Made by a program: the position numbers and the translations under genes
Part shown: one piece after another, positions 15,120 to 24,000 of the stretch
Layout: the number at the start of each line of letters is the position of its first letter
Position numbering within the stretch: the stretch's first letter is position 1
Source: an uncultured Lachnospiraceae bacterium
GTDB lineage: Bacteria; Bacillota; Clostridia; Lachnospirales; Lachnospiraceae
Assembly (NCBI GenBank): GCA_910585635.1
Contig: CAJUFE010000045.1
Span: 1 to 37,271, forward strand
Length of the DNA: 37,271 bases
Direction: 5' to 3'
The notes under the pieces: model-generated
Seen by the model: the letters and a program-made list of their open reading frames with translations, nothing else
Databases searched by the model: none
What the model was told of the DNA's origin: nothing

Positions 15120-15149
15120 CTAAGCTGGGCTACAAGGATTCGAACCTTG
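15092..15149 (-). repeat. tRNA-Gln 3' end direct repeat (att-like site, tRNA end)
   Basis: This is the intact partner of the 58-nt repeat at 9571-9628. It covers the T-arm and acceptor 3' strand of the tRNA and its terminator stem. Confidence 0.78.
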
Positions 15150-15196
15150 AAATGACGGAGTCAGAGTCCGTTGCCTTACCATTTGGCGATAGCCCA
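15125..15196 (-). tRNA. tRNA-Gln (anticodon CTG)
   Basis: A complete 72-nt cloverleaf on the minus strand. The acceptor TGGGCTA pairs with TAGCCCA, the D stem is GCC/GGC, and the anticodon stem ACGGA/TCCGT has loop CTCTGAC (anticodon CTG at 15164-15162). The T arm is CAAGG TTCGAAT CCTTG, and the discriminator is G. CCA is not encoded. An intrinsic terminator follows. The 3' end points into the RiPP/SirTM cassette. Confidence 0.93.
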
Positions 15197-15249
15197 TCGA
15201 CACAACATGGACATTATACAATAACATTTCCGATCCGTCAAGTGTTTTT

Positions 15250-15807
15250 TTATTTTATCTGCATCCCGATCCCGGCCACCACACGCCATACCTCCCGGGC
15301 CTCTGCCGCCAGCGCACAGCAGATCCTCCCGGTCACTTCCCGGTAGGTCCGCTCAAAGGCATCTAGGGGTACGATCCCGCATCCGATCTCATCCACGAGC
15401 AGGATCCTTTCCGGCCGGGCCTTGAAAAGCTGCCCTGGGAGCTCCTTTTCCAGCGCCTCAGCCGCTCCGCCTGCCTCAAGCCTGCGCCGGATCATCAGAT
15501 GGAGGTTCCAGGCGCGGTCTGCCTCCAAAAAAAACTCCCAGGGAGCCAGCGCCCCATCCACAAAGCCGTCGGCTGTGCAGTCCACTTCTGACGGACTGTC
15601 CATAACGCCGCCAGCTGTGCGGTCTGCTCCTGACGGACTTTCCATAAAGCCGCCAGCTGTGCGGTCCGCTCCTGACGGACTTTCCATAAAGCCGCTGGTT
15701 GTGCGGCCCACTTCTGACGGACCGTCCATCCGCGCAGCTCCCACACCGTATCGCTCCAGCACGAACGCCCGCTTCCCCTGGCTCTTCCCACCGATCACCA
15801 AGATCAT
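15250..15807 (-). CDS. CobU-like protein with degenerate P-loop and tandem-repeat insertion
   Basis: About 185 aa from ATG 15807 (ATG 15837 is an alternative). The C-terminus clearly matches CobU (adenosylcobinamide kinase/guanylyltransferase): ILLVDEIGCGIVPLDAFERTYREVTGR and VVAGIGMQIK. The N-terminal P-loop reads GGKSQGKR, lacking the Ser/Thr after Lys. The RxxHxxxR guanylylation region seen in true CobU is absent. Four 14-residue repeats of the type FMESPSGADRTAGG (42-bp DNA units, 15565-15732) occupy that loop. It follows cobS and cbiB closely, so a role in cobalamin assembly is implied, but catalytic competence is doubtful; a genuine cobU lies at 18610-19392. Confidence 0.7.
   Translation of the reverse strand: MILVIGGKSQGKRAFVLERYGVGAARMDGPSEVGRTTSGFMESPSGADRTAGGFMESPSGADRTAGGVMDSPSEVDCTADGFVDGALAPWEFFLEADRAWNLHLMIRRRLEAGGAAEALEKELPGQLFKARPERILLVDEIGCGIVPLDAFERTYREVTGRICCALAAEAREVWRVVAGIGMQIK
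15565..15732 (-). repeat. four 42-bp tandem repeats inside the CobU-like gene
   Basis: Units encode FMESPSGADRTAGG and variants. The two central copies are identical in protein and nearly so in DNA, suggesting recent expansion in frame. Confidence 0.8.
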
Positions 15808-15863
15808 CTCTCCCTCATCTCCTCCCAAGACCGCCATACGCCCGGCGGCGCACGCTCCTCAGC

Positions 15864-16655
15864 CTATAGCGCCATCCACCTGGCGCACACGGCCAGGGCG
15901 GCCAGGGCGGCCAGCTCTGCCGTCTGCAAGAACCACCCGGCCAGATCGCCGGTGATCCCGCCAAACACTTTTTTCGCCATCTCCCGATAATACCAAAAGC
16001 ATAAGACCACAGGGAGCAGCGCCGCGGCAGCGGCCACCATCCCCAGGTCCAGCAGAAAAAGGGACAACGCTAGGACCCAAAGAGCCAGGACGATCCGGAC
16101 CGCCTTTTTGTGGGCCCCATCCGAAAAGGTGTGGGCCAGACCGCTCTCCTTGGCACAGGGAAAGCAGGCCACGGACAGGCCGCTGAAGGCCCGCTCTAAG
16201 GGAAAGACCAGGCAGAAGGCCGCCACCAGCCGCCCCTGTCCCGCCTCTGCGCCGTCTGTAAAAAGCTGGATCAGACAGGCGGCGTAGAGCAGGAGATAGA
16301 CACTGCCCCCGATGATGGCAAAGGCTCCCACATGGGGATCCGCTAAGATCGCCAGCTTCTTCTTGCGGTCCCCATAGGAGCTTTTGGCATCCACCGTGTC
16401 CAGAAGACCGTCCAGATGGATCCCGCCTGTGACCAGGATGGGGATACAGGTCCCTGCCAGCCCCGCCGCCGCCTGGCTGATCTGCAGCCTGGCCGCCAGC
16501 TGATACCAGCCCCACAAAAGGCCGCCGCAGACGACCCCCACCACCGGGAACCAGCACATGGCATACCGCAGCCGGGGCTTTGTCCAATCCACCACCGGGA
16601 CCGGGATTTTCGAATACATCGATACCGCGATCAAAAGACCATAGAAAATGTTCAT
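15864..16655 (-). CDS. cobS: adenosylcobinamide-GDP ribazoletransferase (cobalamin synthase)
   Basis: A 263-aa multi-spanning membrane enzyme that joins adenosylcobinamide-GDP with alpha-ribazole to give adenosylcobalamin. The typical N-terminus is MNIFYGLLIAVSMYSKIPVP, and the metal/substrate motif GGIHLDGLLDTVDA is at about residues 77-90, followed by the conserved ILADPHVGAFAIIG. Several hydrophobic helices follow. The start at 16655 has GGAGAGGAG just upstream; the frame is open further back but the extension does not resemble CobS. It lies between cbiB and the CobU-like gene on the same strand. Confidence 0.93.
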   Translation of the reverse strand: MNIFYGLLIAVSMYSKIPVPVVDWTKPRLRYAMCWFPVVGVVCGGLLWGWYQLAARLQISQAAAGLAGTCIPILVTGGIHLDGLLDTVDAKSSYGDRKKKLAILADPHVGAFAIIGGSVYLLLYAACLIQLFTDGAEAGQGRLVAAFCLVFPLERAFSGLSVACFPCAKESGLAHTFSDGAHKKAVRIVLALWVLALSLFLLDLGMVAAAAALLPVVLCFWYYREMAKKVFGGITGDLAGWFLQTAELAALAALAVCARWMAL

Positions 16656-16761
16656 GACAGCTCCTCTCCTCTGCGACAGCCACAGCCATAGCGCCACGCT
16701 ATCCTGTGGAGATGCCATGTGCCGCACCGCACGCATCTTGCGCAGGATGGCCTTCCATCGC

Positions 16762-17751
16762 TCATGCTGCCCCCAGGATGCCCTGTAGACAGGACCAGCA
16801 GCCCCATAAGGCCAGCAGCCCCAGGATCTGCGCCCCCGCCATCAGCTTCCCCGCCCTGCGGATATCCTCCGCCTCCACTGGCCGGTCCTCTTCGCCGATA
16901 TAGGGCTTATCATGACGCTCGCCACGATACCAGGCCGGACCAGCCAGACGGATATGCAGCGCGCCGGCGCAGGCAGCCTCGCCGTGGGCGGAATTAGGGC
17001 TGGGGTGCGCATGCCTGTCCCGCATATAGATCCGCCAGGCGTTCCTTCCGTCATAAGCAGGGGAAAAGATCCCTGCCATATACGCCGTCAGGACCAGCAG
17101 ACAGCCTGTGATCCTGGCGGGCAAAAGATTGCACAGATCGTCCAGCTTCGCGGCAGCCCGCCCAAAGGACCGATACCGCTCATCCTTATAGCCGACCATG
17201 GAATCCATGGTGTTCACCGCCTTATAAAAAAAACCGCCCAGGATGCCGAAGACGGCGATATAGAGCATGGGGGCGATCACCCCGTCCGAGGTGTTCTCTG
17301 CCACGGTCTCCACCCCTGCACGGATGATCCCGCTCTGGTCCAGGCGTTCCACATCCCGCCCCACGATCATGGACAGCGCATTTTTCGCCCCTGCCAGGTC
17401 CCTCCGCTCCAGCGCCTTTAGCACCTTCCCGCTCTCCTGATACAGGCCTTTTGCCGCCAGGAGCTGAAAGCTCCAAAAAGCGCACAGGCTCCAGGTGAGG
17501 ACGCCTCTTTCGCCCTCCCGCCAGACCGCTGCCGCCAGGAGGCTGCCGGGGACCAGGAGGCTGATGGATAACACAGCGAGCACCAGCCACAGGCCATTGC
17601 TCCCGTCCTTCCCAGGCCGCGCCTTCCGGAGCGCCCCTTCCAGCCGTCCGATCGACCGCCCCATAAGGACCACCGGATGGAGGATCCATCTGGGATCCCC
17701 TAAGATCCAATCCAGCAGGACCCCCACTGTCAACGCACTCAACCGGAACAT
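16762..17751 (-). CDS. cbiB: adenosylcobinamide-phosphate synthase
   Basis: A 329-aa membrane protein that attaches the aminopropanol arm to adenosylcobyric acid. The family signature LLDWILGDPRWILHPVVLMG starts at about residue 11. Later motifs include ETVAENTSDGVIAPMLY and NTMDSMVGYKDERY. The start at 17751 is chosen from GGGAGGG eight bases upstream; the longer frame to 17859 has no family similarity. It is the first gene of the minus-strand cbiB-cobS-CobU-like run, divergent from upp. Confidence 0.92.
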   Translation of the reverse strand: MFRLSALTVGVLLDWILGDPRWILHPVVLMGRSIGRLEGALRKARPGKDGSNGLWLVLAVLSISLLVPGSLLAAAVWREGERGVLTWSLCAFWSFQLLAAKGLYQESGKVLKALERRDLAGAKNALSMIVGRDVERLDQSGIIRAGVETVAENTSDGVIAPMLYIAVFGILGGFFYKAVNTMDSMVGYKDERYRSFGRAAAKLDDLCNLLPARITGCLLVLTAYMAGIFSPAYDGRNAWRIYMRDRHAHPSPNSAHGEAACAGALHIRLAGPAWYRGERHDKPYIGEEDRPVEAEDIRRAGKLMAGAQILGLLALWGCWSCLQGILGAA

Positions 17752-17933
17752 ATCGATCACCCTCCCTTTCTGCAGCAGACGGTCGTTCATACACCCACGC
17801 CAGCCGACATGACGGAGGGCGGACCCTTGGCCGATCTGTGAAAGCAGCGTAAAAAACAACCCCTCTTGCAGATCTCCCCCACATATGATAAGCTGACCAT
17901 ACAGCGAAATGATAAAAAGGAGGATCCACCCTT

Positions 17934-18563
17934 ATGGAAAATGTTACTATCTTCACCCACCCGCTCATCCAGCACAAGATCTCACTCCTCCGCGATAAGA
18001 ACACCTGCACCAGCGAGTTCCGCGCTCTGGTGGAAGAGATCGCTATGCTGATGGGCTTTGAAGCGCTGCGCGATCTCCCTCTGGAAGAGGTGGAGCTCGA
18101 GACGCCCATCGAGACCTGCCGCACCCCCATGCTGGCCGGCAAAAAGCTGGCTCTGGTGCCGATCCTGCGGGCTGGGCTGGGCATGGTGAACGGGATCTTA
18201 GCCCTGGTCCCCAGCGCAAAGGTGGGGCACATCGGCCTGTACCGGGACGAGACCACCCATGAACCCCACGGATATTATTGCAAGCTCCCGGCTCCGATCC
18301 AGGAGCGGATGATCCTGGTGTTGGACCCCATGCTGGCCACCGGCGGCTCCGCGGTCGCTGCGGTGGATCTCATCAAAGCCCACGGCGGGAAGAACATCAA
18401 GTTCATGTCGATCATCGCCGCGCCGGAGGGTCTAAAGCTCCTCCAGGAGAGCCATCCGGATATCCAGATCTATGTGGGCCACCTGGACCGCTGCTTAAAC
18501 GAGGCCGCCTACATCTGTCCCGGCCTGGGCGATGCCGGTGACCGGATCTTCGGGACCCGCTGA
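17934..18563 (+). CDS. upp: uracil phosphoribosyltransferase
   Basis: A 209-aa pyrimidine salvage enzyme converting uracil and PRPP to UMP. The PRPP-binding motif reads VLDPMLATGGSAVAA (about residues 129-143). Other family segments are the N-terminal HPLIQHKISLLRDKNT, VPILRAGLGMVNG and the C-terminal uracil-binding YICPGLGDAGDRIFGT. AAAAGGAGG lies about ten bases before the ATG. It stands alone on the plus strand between two minus-strand cobalamin clusters. Confidence 0.95.
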   Translation: MENVTIFTHPLIQHKISLLRDKNTCTSEFRALVEEIAMLMGFEALRDLPLEEVELETPIETCRTPMLAGKKLALVPILRAGLGMVNGILALVPSAKVGHIGLYRDETTHEPHGYYCKLPAPIQERMILVLDPMLATGGSAVAAVDLIKAHGGKNIKFMSIIAAPEGLKLLQESHPDIQIYVGHLDRCLNEAAYICPGLGDAGDRIFGTR

Positions 18564-18570
18564 TCCGCAG

Positions 18571-18626
18571 ATGCGCCTTATGGCATAGGCCGCCAGCCTG
18601 CAGGTGCGCCTATGCCATAGGCCGCC
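18571..18626. repeat. duplicated near-palindrome at the convergent upp/cobU ends
   Basis: Two similar units (GCGCCTTATGGCATAGGCC and GCGCCTATGCCATAGGCC) lie in tandem. Each is nearly palindromic, and the pair forms a 12-bp perfect stem (18579-18590 with 18608-18619). It probably serves as a two-way terminator although no T-run follows. It runs into the last codons of cobU. Confidence 0.5.
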
Positions 18627-19392
18627 GGTCCGCGAGGGCGGTACCGTCTGCCCTTTGGCCGGCCCGGCCCGCCTTGAGCTGCAGCGGTATCCCGCACACC
18701 ACCTCCGTCACCTGATCGGCCAGTCCGGCCGTCCAGGCGTTGAGCCTCCCTAAAAGCCGGATATAGGCCTCGGTCTCCGGCGGATAAAGGGTCCCGTCAG
18801 AAAAGACGGCATCGGTCACCACCACCAGGAGGCCGCACTGCTCCCGCAGATGCAAGATCCCCTTTTGGATCCGCCGGAAAGCCGCGGCCGCCTGTCCCTC
18901 CAGGCCCTCGCCCAGACCTCCAGGCCCCTCCAGGCCATCACTCCGGTGTCCTGGGCCGGTCCAGGCTCCTCCTGCATCCTCCACATCATCCCCATCTGGC
19001 AGCCCCTTTTCGGGCAGCCCCTCGTCGCTCTCTCCAAAAAGCTCATTGGCCGCCAGATCGGACAGGCTCTCCAGCAGAGCCGCAGGGCGCTCCCTTTCCG
19101 GACCGATCCCCTCGTCCCTGCCAGATGGCTGTTGCGTTCCTTTCAGACAGACCGCTCCTCCAGAAGGGCCCCCTCCCAGCCAGATCCCCTCGATCTTCCT
19201 GGCCCTTTCGATGGTGATAAAGCCTTTCCCAGCCCGCATCTGCCGATGGCGCTCCACCCGCTGCCGGTCCTCTCTGCCAAAGACCTCCATGGTCGCGATA
19301 TAAAACTTCTCTTTCGCCTCTGCCCGGGACAGCAGCGCCTCCCCATATGCGGATTTCCCGCTGCCGCTGCCCCCGATCACTAAATACAGCAT
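18610..19392 (-). CDS. cobU: adenosylcobinamide kinase / adenosylcobinamide-phosphate guanylyltransferase
   Basis: A 260-aa protein. The P-loop GGSGSGKS is at residues 7-14 and the guanylylation motif RVERHRQMR, with the expected His, is near residues 45-53. The C-terminal half has VVVTDAVFSDGTLYPPETEAYIRLLGRLN and VCGIPLQLK. It phosphorylates adenosylcobinamide and transfers GMP, the step before CobS. It is about 80 residues longer than usual CobU because of a Gly/Pro/Glu-rich low-complexity insert around residues 75-165. It starts six bases after the Hsp70 stop and is the last gene of the cobT operon. Confidence 0.9.
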   Translation of the reverse strand: MLYLVIGGSGSGKSAYGEALLSRAEAKEKFYIATMEVFGREDRQRVERHRQMRAGKGFITIERARKIEGIWLGGGPSGGAVCLKGTQQPSGRDEGIGPERERPAALLESLSDLAANELFGESDEGLPEKGLPDGDDVEDAGGAWTGPGHRSDGLEGPGGLGEGLEGQAAAAFRRIQKGILHLREQCGLLVVVTDAVFSDGTLYPPETEAYIRLLGRLNAWTAGLADQVTEVVCGIPLQLKAGRAGQRADGTALADRRPMA

Positions 19393-19398
19393 CTGCCT

Positions 19399-21090
19399 CT
19401 AAAACTCCTCCAGCTCCTCTAAGATCTTCTTAAAGGTCTCCTTGGCCTCCTCGATCTTCGCGGTATCATAGCTGTCTAAAGCCTTTTCATACTGGTGGAG
19501 GGCCGACTCGATGTAATGCCTCTTGTCTCCAAGGCTCTCCTCGTAGATCCGCTCGCCTCGCAGCAGCAGGTATTTATTCTCCTCCCGGTCCCTGGGATGG
19601 ATCTTCAGATAGGCCAGGGTCTCGAACCGCTCCCGGATCTGGTCCTCGGTCATATCTACATCCCGCCCTTTGAACACCTCTTTGGTCACGGCCTGGGTGG
19701 AGACCACCTTCACCTCCACCTCCAGGATGGAATTGATATCGTAGGTGTAGGTCACGTCCACCGCTTCCTCCCCGGCCTTCCCGGCAGGCACCTCGATCAT
19801 CAGCTCCCCTAAGGCCAGGTTATTGGCCGCGAAGCGGCTCTCGCCCTGGAGCACGTTCACCCGGATCTTCGTCTGCCCGTCGTGGGCCGTGTAGAGGCGC
19901 TCGGTCCGGCTGGTGGGGATCACCGTGTTCCGGTCGATGATCGGGCAGAAGATCCCCCGCTCAAAGTAGCCCTTCTCCCACTCCCGCACCACCTCGGTGC
20001 CTAAGGTGAAGGGACAGACATCTGTGAGGATCACCTCCCGGATGGCCTCCTTGCGCTCCTTCATGGCCGCCTGGATCGCCGCGCCCAGGGCCACCGCCTC
20101 ATCGGGATCCACATTGGTGTCCGGGATGGTCTTAAAGAGCTTGCTCACGAACCGGCGGATCACCGGGCTCTTGGTGGCCCCGCCCACCAGCACCACCTTG
20201 TCGATATCCGTTAAGCGGATGTGGGCGTCGGAAAGGCTGCGGCGGACCGGCTGGCGGATCCGCTCTAAAAGCTCCTTGCAGGCCTCCTCATACTTGGAGA
20301 GCTCCAATTCCATAGAGAAGAGCTCCTCCCCGATCTTGCAGTTCATAGAAGAGGTCCGCCCGGCGGAAAAGCCCAGCTTGCACAGCTCCGCCTGGCGATG
20401 GATATGACGGAGGGTCTTTTCGTCCAATGCCAGCTTATCAAACTGGGGGTACTTCTCAAAGAATAAGTCCTCCAGCACAGCCGTAAAGTCCTCCCCGCCC
20501 AGGAAGTTATCTCCGGCCACGGCCCGGACCTCTAAGATGGTGTCAAAAAGCTCCAGGATGGACACATCGAATGTGCCGCCCCCTAAGTCGAACACCAGGA
20601 ACCGGGCCCTCTTCGGGCTCTGATACAGGCCGTAGGCCACCGCCGCCGCCGTAGGCTCACTGATGATCCGCTCCACCTTCAAGCCCGCCAGCTCCCCGGC
20701 CTTTTTTGTGGCCCGCCTCCTGGCATCGTTAAAATACGCGGGCACGCTGATGACCGCCTCGGTCACCTCTTCCCCCAGGAAATGCTCCGCGTCCTCCTTC
20801 AGCGCCCGCAGCACAAAGGAGGACAGCTCCTCCGCCGTAAAGCTCTTGTGGAGGAGGCCAAACTTCTTCTGGCTCCCCATATCCCGCTTGAAGACACTGG
20901 CCGTGCTCCCCGGATATAGCAGGTTCCTTTCTACGGCCGAGTCGCCTACATAGATCTGCTCCTCCTCGTCCATGCTGACCACCGAAGGCGTCAGCCGCCT
21001 CCCAAGCCGGTTCGGTATGATCTGCGGGCCGTCCTCCGTAAAGTAGGCCGCAAGACTGTTCGTAGTTCCCAGATCGATCCCTATGATCAT
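19399..21090 (-). CDS. Hsp70 family chaperone, HscC-like
   Basis: A 563-aa protein. The ATPase domain shows MIIGIDLGTTNSLAAYF (phosphate 1), VISVPAYFNDARRRATKKA, VFDLGGGTFDVSILELF (phosphate 2) and VVLVGGATKSPVIR (adenosine). A substrate-binding domain follows, and the C-terminal lid is shorter than DnaK's (total about 560 versus 600 or more), which fits the HscC group. The start at 21090 overlaps the upstream TPR gene stop as ATGA, and GAGGAAAAACT lies just upstream; the frame extending to 21141 is within the TPR gene. It is paired with a J-like/TPR protein, as hscC is paired with J-protein genes in E. coli. Confidence 0.9.
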   Translation of the reverse strand: MIIGIDLGTTNSLAAYFTEDGPQIIPNRLGRRLTPSVVSMDEEEQIYVGDSAVERNLLYPGSTASVFKRDMGSQKKFGLLHKSFTAEELSSFVLRALKEDAEHFLGEEVTEAVISVPAYFNDARRRATKKAGELAGLKVERIISEPTAAAVAYGLYQSPKRARFLVFDLGGGTFDVSILELFDTILEVRAVAGDNFLGGEDFTAVLEDLFFEKYPQFDKLALDEKTLRHIHRQAELCKLGFSAGRTSSMNCKIGEELFSMELELSKYEEACKELLERIRQPVRRSLSDAHIRLTDIDKVVLVGGATKSPVIRRFVSKLFKTIPDTNVDPDEAVALGAAIQAAMKERKEAIREVILTDVCPFTLGTEVVREWEKGYFERGIFCPIIDRNTVIPTSRTERLYTAHDGQTKIRVNVLQGESRFAANNLALGELMIEVPAGKAGEEAVDVTYTYDINSILEVEVKVVSTQAVTKEVFKGRDVDMTEDQIRERFETLAYLKIHPRDREENKYLLLRGERIYEESLGDKRHYIESALHQYEKALDSYDTAKIEEAKETFKKILEELEEF

Positions 21091-24000
21091 AGTTTTTCCT
21101 CGTCTCCTCGTTCTTTGATCTTCAAGCTCCGGATCATGCACTTGGCTTCCCGGTTATAGGGGTTCATAGCCGACGCCTTCTCAAACTGCCGGAGGGCCTC
21201 CTCCTTATCTCCCCCGCACAGGGCGTGATAGCCCATATACAGGAAGCTCTCAAAGCACCCGTCGTACCGGCAGTTCTTGCAGCGGCCCACCTGATCCATC
21301 TTGGTAAAATACTGTCTGGCCAGCTCCCGGTCCCCCATGCAGAGGTAGAGCCAGCCAAAGCTGGCCAGTCTGGCCGGCGCGTAGGCCTTAAATGCCAGGT
21401 AACGGTCCCGGTCCCGCCCGCTCTCTACAAAATGCCGGAAGGACTTTAAGGCATGCTCCTTGGCTTTCACCTTGCGTCCCAGCATCAGATAGGCTCTGGC
21501 CAGATATCGCTCATAGTCGAAAAGCTCGTAGTCGTCCTTTTCTAAGTCCGCTGCCCTTTGGAAATATGTTACCGCCTTTTTATAGTCCAGCAGCTCTTCC
21601 ATGTACAGATCCCCCAGGCTGCTCAAACGGACCGCCTTCTGCCGGTCCCCGTCCGCCTTCAAGATCCCCTCCTCATAGCACTGGATGCAGCGCTCCCGGT
21701 CGCCCCTTTTAAGCCATACGTCCCCGATATTGCCATAATGATGATCCCGGTCCTTGGTATGGGAATAGGCCTCGAGCGCCTCCTCCAGCTGGCCCAGCTC
21801 ATAGTACAGATCGCCGATCCGTTCCCAAAAATATCCGTAGTCCGGTGTGACCTCCAGCCCTTTCTTGTAATACCCGATCGCTTTTTCCAGGTCCCCCAGC
21901 GCCGTATAGCAGTCGGCCAGGTTCCGGTAAGGCATCCGGTCCTTTTCCTCGCCCAGGACCTCCAGGGCCTTTTCACAGCACCGGATCGCCTCCTCATACC
22001 GCTTCATATATTTATAGCTGCAGCCCATGTTGTTCCACACGATCCACCTGACAGAGTACTCCAGGGCCTTCTGATAATCCGCGATCGCCTTCTCCTGCTC
22101 CATAGCTCCGTCGTAGATCAGGCCGCGGCACACCAGATAATAGCAGTTTTCCTTTACCTCCAGCTGCTTATCGATGTAGTAGAGGGCCTTTTCAAGGTCT
22201 TTTGGATCTGCGAAGTCCTCATACCGGTCCTTGTGATAGTCGGACAGCTTTTCATTGGCATCCCGATAGCCATTCTGCATCTTGAAGACCTTTTCAAAGC
22301 AGGCTATGGCCTTTTCCTTCTCCCCCAGTCCCTCAAAGCAGCGGCCCATACTGTAATGGACCCCCGGACGCTCTCCGTAATCCGGCTCTGCCGCCTGGTA
22401 CTCTAAGAGGGCCTCCTCATACTTTTTCATCTCCAGATCGATATCCCCGCGGATCAGACGGTACTGGAGCCGCCCCGGGTTCTGGGCGATCGCCTGGGTC
22501 AGATGCTCTAAAGCCAGGTCCAGCTCATCGTCGTCCCACCAGAGGAGGCCCGTCTCATAGCTGACCTCAGACTTATCCTCGATATCACAGTCCTCCCGGT
22601 CCAGCTCTCCCCGGATCTCCTCTAAAAGCTGTCTGGCTGCATCCCGCTCTTCGCGGCTGCCGGCTAAGTTCCGCAGGATCTTCACCTGAAAGAGCTTAAA
22701 CTCCGGGGAAAACTCTACCTGTTCCTCCTTTGCCCGGTCGATCACGCCCTTGGCGTCCTCATACTGCTCATAGTAGAAGAACACCTTCGCCGCAAAAAGG
22801 TAAGGCTTATAGTAGCCCGGATAGATGCGGACCGCCTTGTGGTAGTCGTCCACCACCTGCTGGCTCTTATGCAGTTTATAGCTGGCCTCCTGGCGGGTCA
22901 GCACCGCCGGATAATACTGGTCGTCCTCCTCCAGGATCTGATCGCAGATATCGACCGACCGGGCATACTGCCCGGACCACAGGAGGATGTTCGCCAGGTA
23001 CTGGGTATACTCCAGGCGGTCCCTAAGGTCCACGGCCGCTCCTATGGCTTCATGGAGAGACCGCTCGGCGTCCTCCTGCCGGCCCAGGGCATGATAACAG
23101 CCGCTCAGGATATAGCAGGCGCCGCCATGGCGGGATATCCTCTTCCTGGTCTCCTTCGTGCCGTCGTCCGTGAGCCCACGGATCAGCTCCAGCCAGCGCT
23201 CCAGATAGGGCAGCGCCTCTTCGTTCCGGTCCATCTGATACAAGAGACGGCCATACAGGTTGCAGTATAGATACTCTTCCTTGTCCGGCTCCATATCCTT
23301 TAAGAGGTCCACGGCCTCCCCGATCCGCTCGTTCTGGAACAGGCACCACCCCAGCTTGATGATCAGCTCCTCCCGGGTCAGCCGGGGATCTGTACGGCCG
23401 GACGCCAAGGTCTCCTTAAACTCTTGGATCAAGGCCTCGTTAGCCTTCTGGATCAGGGCCTCCACCTCTTCATTGCGCCCGTTATCCAAAAGCTCCAGCA
23501 TCAGCTCCCTGGCCTCATACGGCTTCCCCTGATCCATATAGCAGCGGGCTACGCCAAGCTTGGCGGAATAATGGTCGGGGTCTGCTTTCAGGAGCCGGTC
23601 CCAGAGCTGGAAGGCCGCCTCCTTTTCTCCGCCCTTCCACTTGGCGTCCCCCGCATAGAACCGGATATAGGTATCCTCCGGGTAGCTGGCTAAGAGCGCC
23701 TCAGCCAGCCGTAGAGCCTCCTGGGTCTGGCCCAGGCCACTGTAGAGGCGCATGCGCTCCACGTCCTCGTAGGGGTGATAGATATGGTAGGCCTTCAGAT
23801 CGTCCAGCGCCTCCAGGCCGCCTTTCGCCTCCCCGCCGTCGATCTGGCGCTTTACGGCTAAGTAGGCGTCTATGTAGGCGTCCCCCTTGATCTCCTCCCC
23901 CTGCGGCCCGCTGTACCGAAAAAGCTCGTAAGGGATAAAGGTATCGTGCTCGATATAATAAGCCACATAATGTAAAAAATCTCGGGGAAAGTCCTGCTTT

